Shown here one piece after another: positions 1 to 4,695 of a stretch of DNA of 5,235 nucleotides. Below the pieces are notes generated by a model, which was not told the origin of the DNA, searched no databases, and saw nothing but the letters and a program-made list of their open reading frames with translations. A program made the translations under genes and the position numbers. Each line of letters begins with the position of its first letter. Positions within the stretch are counted from its first letter, which is position 1. The DNA lies in the NCBI GenBank assembly GCA_910577365.1, contig CAJTMU010000062.1, forward strand, positions 1 to 5,235. The letters run 5' to 3'. The stretch comes from an uncultured Oscillospiraceae bacterium. GTDB taxonomy: Bacteria; Bacillota; Clostridia; Oscillospirales; Ruminococcaceae.

Positions 1-323
1 GAGTTGTTGTCGTACTTTCCGCCCGCGTACAGCGTACAAAACGCCAGTTCCCAGTTATATTTATCCTCGCTCTTGTTAAAGTCTATCGGGATACCGCGCC
101 CCATGTCCTCAACGGTAACGGAATGATCCGCGAAAAGCGTTGTCACAATTTTCTTTCCATAGCCCTCGCGCGCCTCGTCGATTGAGTTCGAGATTATCTC
201 GAAAACTGAATGGCGGCAGCCCTCAACGCTGTCCGAGCCAAAAATTACCGCAGGGCGCAACCGCACTTGGTCAGGTCCTTTAAGCGATTTTAAGTCATTA
301 TAGGTCGATTCTTTATTTGCCAT
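1..323 (-). CDS. Type IIA DNA topoisomerase subunit B (GyrB/ParE family), N-terminal part, cut by left edge
   Basis: The 107 visible residues form the start of the GHKL ATPase domain of a gyrase or topoisomerase IV B subunit, which uses ATP to drive DNA strand passage together with a GyrA/ParC partner. The ATP-binding residues are present and fall at the E. coli GyrB numbers: catalytic Glu42, Asn46 and Asp49-Glu50 in the N-box (FEIISNSIDEA), then Asp73-x-Gly-Arg-Gly77 (DMGRGIP) and Gly-Gly-Lys103. The region before the N-box is unusual: instead of the common MYIGST-type motif it reads RPAVIFGSDSVEGCRHS. I recall this form from a clostridial GyrB-like paralogue; that is memory, not shown here. 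The ATG at 323 is chosen because a purine-rich RBS (AAGGTG) sits five bases upstream and the domain begins where expected. It lies 11 bases after the SF0329-family gene, so the two are probably cotranscribed. Gyrase and topoisomerase IV cannot be told apart from this fragment. Confidence 0.9.
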   Translation of the reverse strand, partial: MANKESTYNDLKSLKGPDQVRLRPAVIFGSDSVEGCRHSVFEIISNSIDEAREGYGKKIVTTLFADHSVTVEDMGRGIPIDFNKSEDKYNWELAFCTLYAGGKYDNN

Positions 324-328
324 TTCCA

Positions 329-337
329 CACCTTTTA
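329..337 (-). promoter_or_regulatory. RBS of the topoisomerase B gene overlapping the upstream stop codon
   Basis: On the minus strand the TAA stop of the preceding gene (337-335) runs directly into AAGGTG (334-329), five bases before the ATG at 323-321. A ribosome finishing the upstream gene would be on the initiation site, which suggests translational coupling. No other in-frame start with an RBS is seen nearby. Confidence 0.6.
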
Positions 338-886
338 TATTTCCGCGGAAATATCATCGGGAGAATTATCCTCCGCGCCGTCCGCGTTGAATTTAATGCC
401 CTCGGCACGCAGCCGTATCAAATAAAAAGCTCTAAGCCACTCCAGCTCGCTCTCTATCCTGTCCGCAAGTTTTACAAGCCTGCGCTTGCCCACACGCCTG
501 TCAAGCACCGCGAACATTCTTACAAGTGCGTTATCACTATTGAGGCTGTCCTCAATAGACTGATTGTCAAACTCCGCAAATGCGGCGTAAAAACACCGCT
601 GGTCAAATTCTCCCTCGTCCAGCACGGCATATCTGCTTTTTGCACATACCTCTTTGTAAGACAATTCGGGATTTTCGGTGCGTATCCTCTTTTCGGCATA
701 ATACTGCGCCATGACCATGTCCAAATAGTTTCCCTTAAGTATTTCCTCTCCGTCAAGACGCACCGCGGCTCTTCCCTCGTGGTCGGGATACTTGCTGTAA
801 GAGGTAGCAAAATATTGAATATGTCCGCGAAGGCTTTCCGCTAAGTATTCGTTCTCCAGCTTAGCACGAATTTTACTCCATGGCAT
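335..886 (-). CDS. SF0329 family protein (uncharacterised)
   Basis: A 183-residue protein with no signal peptide or membrane segment, so probably cytosolic. The N-terminal pattern recalls the SF0329 family: MPWSK at residues 1-5, then RGHIQYFATSY around 20-30, then DHEGRAAVRLDGEEI around 35-49. I know of no established biochemical function for that family. The middle and C-terminal parts are charged and look helical, with a run rich in Arg, Lys and Glu around 130-160, and the tail is acidic. The ATG at 886 lies three bases after the stop of the DUF4261 gene. An AGAGG RBS (903-899) lies inside that upstream gene, with a slightly long spacing of about 12 bases. Its place between a DUF4261 gene and a topoisomerase subunit gene suggests cotranscription but does not assign a role. 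The coding call is firm; the family call is from motif memory. Confidence 0.8.
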   Translation of the reverse strand: MPWSKIRAKLENEYLAESLRGHIQYFATSYSKYPDHEGRAAVRLDGEEILKGNYLDMVMAQYYAEKRIRTENPELSYKEVCAKSRYAVLDEGEFDQRCFYAAFAEFDNQSIEDSLNSDNALVRMFAVLDRRVGKRRLVKLADRIESELEWLRAFYLIRLRAEGIKFNADGAEDNSPDDISAEI

Positions 887-889
887 AAA

Positions 890-1777
890 TCAGCTTTTCC
901 TCTGTCCCGCGGCATATTTGCCGCAGTTTATGTCCAGCACCGTTCTTATCGGCTGTATAAGGGAATTTTCATATTGAACGCGCCACTGTATATCCTGTAC
1001 TATCCTACCGTTCTCGTTTATTCCGTCAATGGTATCCCCGCTTTTAACGGGAAAATCGTTATTGAACTGATAGCTTGCGATATTGTAAACGTACTCCACC
1101 GCGTGGTTCGGGTCAATGCCGTGAAAATGCAGCTGAACGTCCGCGCAGCCGAACGTGTAAAAGCCTATCGTATCCACTATCATATCGTCGCTGTTGTTTA
1201 TCGTGAAAAATCTCGCGTTCACCGCCAGACGGATAAACCTCGCTGCGGAGTCGTACTGCTTGCTGTTTTCAAAATCCTCGGGAGTGGTGAGCTTGCCGCT
1301 CGCGAACACATAAATCGCTTCGCAGGACGGGTAGCTGTGCAAAGCCGCGTCCACCAAATTCACAAAGAATTCCGCCTGCTCCTTATAATCAAGTCCGCCC
1401 GACAGCATACCGAAAACATCCACGCAATACTCAAACTCATCGATAGCCTCGCTGCCGTTCTTGAAATCCCAGAACTGACTGCGCTTAAGCTCGTCTATAT
1501 TCCCAGAAGAAAACGCCCTCGGCTCACCAATATTCGCAAGCACAGGCATTCCCTGCGGAGCGTCCTTGAAAACCGCATTATACTTCGGCACGGCGAATGT
1601 ATAATACGACGCTTTGTCACCCACACTCTCAACCTCTCCGAACAGCTTTTCCATAGCTGCCCTTACCGCGTTGAAATCCGCCTGAGCGGGCTTTTCCCTG
1701 AACAGAAGATTTGCGATAAGCATCTCCTGTTCCGGAGCTTTCTGACTTACGTCCTGATCCAAAATTTTCTTACTCAT
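890..1777 (-). CDS. DUF4261 domain-containing protein
   Basis: A 295-residue soluble protein with no signal peptide or membrane segment. The C-terminal third matches what I know of DUF4261: a TIGFYTFG segment near residues 203-210, VQLHFHGIDP near 214-223, a following helix (YVYNIASYQF), a GDTIDG turn near 247-252, and a final stretch with Trp265, QYENSLIQPIRTVLDI. The N-terminal 190 residues include a region (about 125-190) with Cys, Tyr and Phe conserved-looking positions but no catalytic motif I recognise. The family has no established function. The ATG at 1777 is well supported by AAGGAG (1789-1784) six bases upstream. This is the first gene after the intergenic block and leads a probable operon with the SF0329-family and topoisomerase genes. 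It is preceded by a leader of about 120 or 280 bases, depending on which promoter is used. Confidence 0.87.
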   Translation of the reverse strand: MSKKILDQDVSQKAPEQEMLIANLLFREKPAQADFNAVRAAMEKLFGEVESVGDKASYYTFAVPKYNAVFKDAPQGMPVLANIGEPRAFSSGNIDELKRSQFWDFKNGSEAIDEFEYCVDVFGMLSGGLDYKEQAEFFVNLVDAALHSYPSCEAIYVFASGKLTTPEDFENSKQYDSAARFIRLAVNARFFTINNSDDMIVDTIGFYTFGCADVQLHFHGIDPNHAVEYVYNIASYQFNNDFPVKSGDTIDGINENGRIVQDIQWRVQYENSLIQPIRTVLDINCGKYAAGQRKS

Positions 1778-1783
1778 TTTAAT

Positions 1784-1789
1784 CTCCTT
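1784..1789 (-). promoter_or_regulatory. RBS of the DUF4261 gene
   Basis: AAGGAG within TAAGGAGA on the minus strand, six bases before the ATG at 1777. It is the strongest Shine-Dalgarno site in the window and fixes the start. The A/T-rich sequence around it should be unstructured and accessible. Confidence 0.75.
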
Positions 1790-1842
1790 ATTAAAAAATT
1801 ACAAAATCTCTGAAATACATACCCCACTGCACTTCGTTCCGC

Positions 1843-1859
1843 TCCGCAAATATTGCGGA
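1843..1859 (-). other. Perfect 7-bp stem-loop in the DUF4261 gene leader
   Basis: TCCGCAA and TTGCGGA flank a three-base loop, giving a perfect seven-pair stem. No T-tract follows on either strand, so it is not an intrinsic terminator. The nearby GCGGAA at 1841-1836 (minus strand) could pair instead with TTCCGC at the left arm, so two mutually exclusive folds are possible. It may be leader structure or part of a repeat element. Confidence 0.45.
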
Positions 1860-1864
1860 AACCG

Positions 1865-1902
1865 CGCAGCATTTACAGTCAAGACAAATGCGCGATTTTT
1901 TT
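1865..1902 (+). terminator. Plus-strand intrinsic terminator; on the minus strand a 5' stem-loop at the second promoter's start site
   Basis: CGCAGCATTT (1865-1874) pairs with AAATGCGCG (1886-1894), forming nine pairs with one bulged A at 1868 and an 11-base loop. On the plus strand seven Ts follow after one A (1896-1902), a textbook intrinsic terminator. No plus-strand gene precedes it, so its use is unclear. On the minus strand no T-run follows; there the stem would lie only a few bases from the expected start of RNA made from the -10 box at 1909-1904. A hairpin at the extreme 5' end often stabilises an mRNA. Confidence 0.55.
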
Positions 1903-1903
1903 A

Positions 1904-1912
1904 ATTATAGCA
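1904..1912 (-). promoter_or_regulatory. Extended -10 promoter upstream of the DUF4261 gene
   Basis: The minus strand reads TGCTATAAT, a perfect TATAAT with the TGn extension that can replace a good -35 box. At 17-18 bases upstream I see no clear TTGACA-like hexamer. RNA would begin near 1897, leaving a leader of about 120 bases before the ATG at 1777. It is well placed to drive the DUF4261, SF0329 and topoisomerase operon. Confidence 0.5.
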
Positions 1913-1932
1913 TGAGCGATATGCGGACGATT

Positions 1933-1962
1933 TTCACTTAAGTAATTTTACATGACTATAAA
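1933..1962 (+). promoter_or_regulatory. Weak plus-strand promoter candidate
   Basis: TTCACT (1933-1938) and TATAAA (1957-1962) are separated by 18 bases. Both boxes are imperfect, and such pairs occur by chance in A/T-rich sequence. It is listed because RNA starting near 1969 would open with the hairpin at 1968-1994 and end at the terminator at 2095-2132, a self-consistent unit of about 165 bases. Confidence 0.22.
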
Positions 1963-1967
1963 GCGGA

Positions 1968-1994
1968 GGCAATGCGCAATAATAACGCGTTGCC
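1968..1994 (+). other. Stem-loop that is complete only as a plus-strand RNA
   Basis: GGCAATGCG (1968-1976) pairs with CGCGTTGCC (1986-1994) around a nine-base A/T-rich loop. As plus-strand RNA the nine pairs are continuous, with one U-G wobble (1973 with 1989). As minus-strand RNA the same position is an A-C mismatch. This asymmetry mildly favours selection on a plus-strand transcript, but one pair is weak evidence. Confidence 0.4.
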
Positions 1995-2064
1995 AATTAG
2001 CTGTTATGGTTATGGACTGGAACACGGAGCGCTGCTTTTCCGCCCAAAATCTCCCTATTTATTC

Positions 2065-2093
2065 ATTATACCATATCTTGACGAAAAATGCAA
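2065..2093 (-). promoter_or_regulatory. Strong SigA-type promoter just downstream of the pgsA terminator
   Basis: The minus strand has TTGCAT (2093-2088), a 17-base spacer, and perfect TATAAT (2070-2065) preceded by TGG, giving an extended -10. RNA would start near 2058. The next gene on this strand is the DUF4261 gene at 1777, so the leader would be about 280 bases and would pass through the second promoter. The -35 box lies inside the T-rich tail of the terminator for the preceding operon, so termination and re-initiation are packed into the same bases. Confidence 0.6.
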
Positions 2094-2132
2094 GCGCCGC
2101 CACAATTTTTTGTCCGCGGCGGCGGATTTTTT
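2085..2132. terminator. Bidirectional intrinsic terminator after pgsA
   Basis: CGCCGCC (2095-2101) pairs with GGCGGCG (2118-2124). Inside, ACAA (2102-2105) pairs with TTGT (2110-2113) around a four-base loop, with CCGC (2114-2117) bulged. On the minus strand the stem is followed by CTTGCATTTTT, a moderate T-rich tail, 33 bases past the pgsA stop, so it should end the recA-recX-rimO-pgsA transcript. On the plus strand GATTTTTT follows directly, an even better tail. A smaller alternative stem (TCCGC with GCGGA, 2113-2126) also precedes the plus-strand T-run. Confidence 0.7.
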
Positions 2133-2156
2133 ATTATCCTGCATATATAACACGAT

Positions 2157-2729
2157 CTACTTGCTCGGATCGATAAATTCTCGGTAATCATACAGATACT
2201 TTACCCCCGATATCAGCGTAAGCAGCGCCGCGATATACATAAGCACATCACCGATTATCTGAACGGGCAGTTCGGGAATAAGCCCGATATTGTCCGAGAA
2301 AATACGCATAGCCAGTATCGCGGCGATACCGCCCATTGTAGCGGCGGTCTTGACCTTTCCCCATATGTTCGCGGGAATGACCGCTTTCCTGTCGCTGCCC
2401 GCGGCGACAAGTCTTACACCGGAAACCGCGAACTCTCTGACAAGAATGACAACAGTCACCCATGACGCCGTCCAACCGCGCTCTGTAAAGCAGACCAAAG
2501 CCGCCGCCACAAGAATTTTATCCGCAAGCGGGTCGAGAAACTTCCCGAAATCCGTAACCATATCGTACTTGCGCGCTATTTTGCCGTCGAACATGTCCGT
2601 AAAGCTTGCCGCTCCGAAAAGCACCAGCGCCCAGAAATAATTCAGCGGTACGGCTTCCATACACATAAACAGTACGAAAAACGGCACAATGACAACTCTT
2701 AAAAGAGTAAGTTTATTTGCTAAATTCAT
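2157..2729 (-). CDS. pgsA: CDP-diacylglycerol--glycerol-3-phosphate 3-phosphatidyltransferase (PgsA)
   Basis: This membrane enzyme transfers a phosphatidyl group from CDP-diacylglycerol to glycerol 3-phosphate, the committed step to phosphatidylglycerol and cardiolipin. The complete CDP-alcohol phosphatidyltransferase signature is present: Asp45-x2-Asp48-Gly49-x2-Ala52-Arg53-x8-Gly62-x3-Asp66-x3-Asp70, whose aspartates bind the catalytic metals. The N-terminus (NLANKLTLLR) and the later REFAVSGVRLVAA and GKVKTAA segments are typical of PgsA. Hydrophobic stretches around residues 12-24, 31-43, 72-81, 90-97, 129-144 and 156-174 fit a polytopic inner-membrane protein, and 190 residues is normal length. 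The ATG at 2729 overlaps the rimO stop as ATGA, with a GGAGAAG RBS about six bases upstream inside rimO, so translation is probably coupled. It is the last gene of its operon. Confidence 0.96.
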   Translation of the reverse strand: MNLANKLTLLRVVIVPFFVLFMCMEAVPLNYFWALVLFGAASFTDMFDGKIARKYDMVTDFGKFLDPLADKILVAAALVCFTERGWTASWVTVVILVREFAVSGVRLVAAGSDRKAVIPANIWGKVKTAATMGGIAAILAMRIFSDNIGLIPELPVQIIGDVLMYIAALLTLISGVKYLYDYREFIDPSK

Positions 2730-4075
2730 ATCACTTCTCCGATAAGATTATTATCCACCACGTCAAGTATCTTTATTCTGACAAAATCTCCGATTTTAAG
2801 ACCCCTTGACTTTGGCGCGCGGAAATAAATCATACCGTCTATCTCGGGAGCGAACATGGCGCTCCTGCCAAAATAATGCTCCAGATATCTGTCGTATCCC
2901 TCCACGACCACCTCGGTCTCGCTTCCTGTCATGCTTCCGTACAGCTCCGCAACGCGCGCGTCCTGCTGCTCCTCAAGTATCTCCTTGCGGTGCTCACGAA
3001 CTTCCTCTTCAACCATATCCGGAAATCCCGCCGCGGGAGTGTCTTCCTCCTCGGAGTAGGCAAAGCAGCCCATTCTCTCAAATCTCATATCCTGCGCAAA
3101 ATCGCCCAGCGCATTAAACTGCTCTTCCGTTTCCCCGGGAAATCCCGTTATGAACGTTGTTCTGAGCGTAATGCCCGGTATCTCCGCGCGCAGCTTCGCG
3201 ACAAGCTCTCTGAGGAACTTTTCATCGCCCCTGCGGTTCATTCTTTTGAGAATACCCCCGTCGCAATGCTGCATGGGTATATCCAGATATTTCACTATCT
3301 TGTCCTGCCGCTTTATGCAGTTTATCAGCTCGTCAGTGATACGCTCGGGGTAGCAGTAAAGCAGGCGTATCCATTTGAAGCCGTCTATCTCGCAAAGCTT
3401 GTCCAACAGCTTGGGCAGAGCGAGTTTTCCATACAAGTCAAGACCGTAACGTGTGGTGTCCTGCGCAACTATAACAAGCTCCTTTACGCCGTCCGCCGCA
3501 AGCAGCCTCGCCTCATCAACGATATTTTCAATCGGGCGGCTTCTGAAGCGTCCGCGTATCTGAGGTATGGCGCAGTATGTACAGCAGTTGTCGCAGCCGT
3601 CCGCAATGCGCATATACGCGTAATGCGGCAAAGTGGACAATATCCGCTTGCCCTCCATGCTGTGGGATTCCTTGACACCGAAGCAGCACACCCTCTCGCC
3701 CGCCGTTACCATGTCCAGTATTTCGCATATCCTGCCGTATTCCGAAATGCCCACCACCGCGTCAACCTCGGGAAATTCCTTGACAAACTGCTCACGGTAA
3801 CGCTCCGAAAGACAGCCCGTGACAACTATATGCTTTATCCTGCCCTCGTTTTTAAGGTCTATCAGCTCCATTATCCAGCCGATAGCCTCTTCCTTGGCGG
3901 ACTGTATGAACCCGCAGGTGTTCACCAACGCTATATCCGCAAGCCCCGCTTCCTCCACGAAAGCGTAGCCATTTTCCGCGATCTTCGCCATCATCTGCTC
4001 CGCGTCCACCTGATTTTTGGCACAGCCCAGAGAAACCATCGCTATTTTTGTTCTTTTTTCGCCGTTTTTGCTCAT
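2726..4075 (-). CDS. rimO: Ribosomal protein S12 methylthiotransferase RimO
   Basis: RimO is a radical-SAM enzyme that adds a methylthio group to the conserved aspartate (Asp88/89) of ribosomal protein S12 in the decoding region. The 449 residues have the full layout. An N-terminal MTTase domain carries the three auxiliary-cluster cysteines Cys18 (SLGCAKNQ), Cys54 (NTCGFI) and Cys88 (VTGCLSERY). The radical-SAM core has Cys161-x3-Cys165-x2-Cys168 (GCDNCCTYCAIP). A C-terminal TRAM domain covers about the last 65 residues. The EGYDRYLEHYFGRS and APEIDG segments separate RimO from the tRNA enzymes MiaB and MtaB. Its ATG at 4075 overlaps the recX stop as ATGA, and an AGAGGA (4090-4085) about nine bases upstream serves as RBS. 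The downstream neighbour pgsA follows rimO in many clostridial genomes, which supports the call. Confidence 0.97.
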   Translation of the reverse strand: MSKNGEKRTKIAMVSLGCAKNQVDAEQMMAKIAENGYAFVEEAGLADIALVNTCGFIQSAKEEAIGWIMELIDLKNEGRIKHIVVTGCLSERYREQFVKEFPEVDAVVGISEYGRICEILDMVTAGERVCCFGVKESHSMEGKRILSTLPHYAYMRIADGCDNCCTYCAIPQIRGRFRSRPIENIVDEARLLAADGVKELVIVAQDTTRYGLDLYGKLALPKLLDKLCEIDGFKWIRLLYCYPERITDELINCIKRQDKIVKYLDIPMQHCDGGILKRMNRRGDEKFLRELVAKLRAEIPGITLRTTFITGFPGETEEQFNALGDFAQDMRFERMGCFAYSEEEDTPAAGFPDMVEEEVREHRKEILEEQQDARVAELYGSMTGSETEVVVEGYDRYLEHYFGRSAMFAPEIDGMIYFRAPKSRGLKIGDFVRIKILDVVDNNLIGEVI

Positions 4076-4695
4076 TCGCTTTCGTCCTCTTCGTAATCCT
4101 CTAAAATCGTTTCGATACAGCGCTTTACCGCCGCGTAGTCGTATCCCCGCCGCGCAAGCGCCGCTATGGTACGCCGCCTGTCGTCGTAATCCTGTATTTT
4201 TGCGTAGTATTTTCGCTCTATAAGCTCGGTTATCTCTCCGTCGATATCGTCATATTCGGCGAGAGCGTCCTCGACAAGATTTTCGTCCAGACCTTTGTGA
4301 AGCATCTCATACCGTGCCTTGCGCAAGCCCCAGTGCTTCGTGTGTATGAGGTGCTCCGCAAGCTTTGAGGCATATTCCTCATCGTTTATATAGCCGCTTT
4401 CCTTCATATAGCTCGCAGCGGCGTGGGATATCTCCTCGGTATAGCTCGAACGCAGCTTGTTGTAAAGCTCGTTGTAGCAATACTGACGTACTCCCAGAAG
4501 ATATAAAGCGCGTTTTTTCGCCTTTCGCAGCGTATCGGCGCAGCGAATTTCCTCTAAAGCACTCTCGTCAAGCTCACCGCCCTCGCTCAGCCCGTAGTCC
4601 TCAACCACAGAAGCGTTTATGTACACCGACATTTCACCGTCCAGCTCCAACAGCCACGTTTCTCCCTTATATGGCGACAGCTCGGTTATCTCCAT
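4072..4695 (-). CDS. recX: Regulatory protein RecX
   Basis: RecX binds RecA filaments and modulates, usually limits, their growth and activity in recombination and SOS induction. The 207-residue protein fits the family: an N-terminal beta-rich segment of about 50 residues that is common in Gram-positive RecX, then repeated three-helix modules. Recognisable pieces are ALYLLGVRQYCYNELYNKL (63-81), ESGYINDEEYASKLAEH (99-115), WGLRKARYEMLHKGLDENLV (about 122-141) and a last module with RRRTIAALARRGYDYAAV (about 172-189). The tail is very acidic. The start at 4695 overlaps the recA stop by one base (TAATG), and GAGGAG (4709-4704) in the end of recA is a strong RBS eight bases upstream. Direct linkage to recA makes the assignment secure despite the low sequence conservation of the family. 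Confidence 0.93.
   Translation of the reverse strand: MEITELSPYKGETWLLELDGEMSVYINASVVEDYGLSEGGELDESALEEIRCADTLRKAKKRALYLLGVRQYCYNELYNKLRSSYTEEISHAAASYMKESGYINDEEYASKLAEHLIHTKHWGLRKARYEMLHKGLDENLVEDALAEYDDIDGEITELIERKYYAKIQDYDDRRRTIAALARRGYDYAAVKRCIETILEDYEEDESE

Larger units (their letters stand above)
1778..2156. other. Structured intergenic region of 379 bases, possible dispersed repeat element
   Basis: No open frame here has a credible start, RBS and protein-like content. It contains a bidirectional terminator, two minus-strand promoters, a weak plus-strand promoter and three further hairpins, listed separately. The minus-strand portion from about 2040 to 1790 gives me an impression of sequences repeated between genes in Ruminococcus-type genomes, where broken short frames are often mis-called as proteins. 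That impression comes from memory and is unverified. If true, the hairpins and promoters may belong to the element and not to the flanking genes. Confidence 0.35.

Noticed and set aside
317..844. Plus-strand open frame of 175 codons
   Set aside because: It is opposite the SF0329-family gene, which has the better start, spacing and family pattern.
974..1813. Plus-strand open frame of 279 codons
   Set aside because: It is antisense to the DUF4261 gene, has no recognisable domain, and runs into the intergenic block without a promoter or RBS.
1791..1902. Minus-strand frame ending in ...MYFRDFVIF before the DUF4261 RBS
   Set aside because: It has no start codon with an RBS until very near its end, so it looks like a broken frame and not a gene.
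1989..2047. Minus-strand 16-codon leader peptide starting with TTG after a GGGAG
   Set aside because: It ends in a His-Asn-His-Asn-Ser run, but the spacing is only about four bases, the start is TTG, and no attenuator is coupled to it. It is too weak to call.
1960..2132. 6S RNA, SRP RNA or a known riboswitch
   Set aside because: I looked for a long rod with a central bubble and for the conserved cores of common classes, and found only local hairpins.
1952..2187. Two overlapping plus-strand frames of 71-74 codons
   Set aside because: They cross the strong plus-strand terminator at 2095-2132 and enter the end of pgsA. The translations do not look like proteins.
2876..4096. Plus-strand open frame of 406 codons
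   Set aside because: It lies opposite rimO, whose protein is complete with all catalytic cysteines. The frame shows no family motif and no good RBS, so it is a codon-bias shadow.
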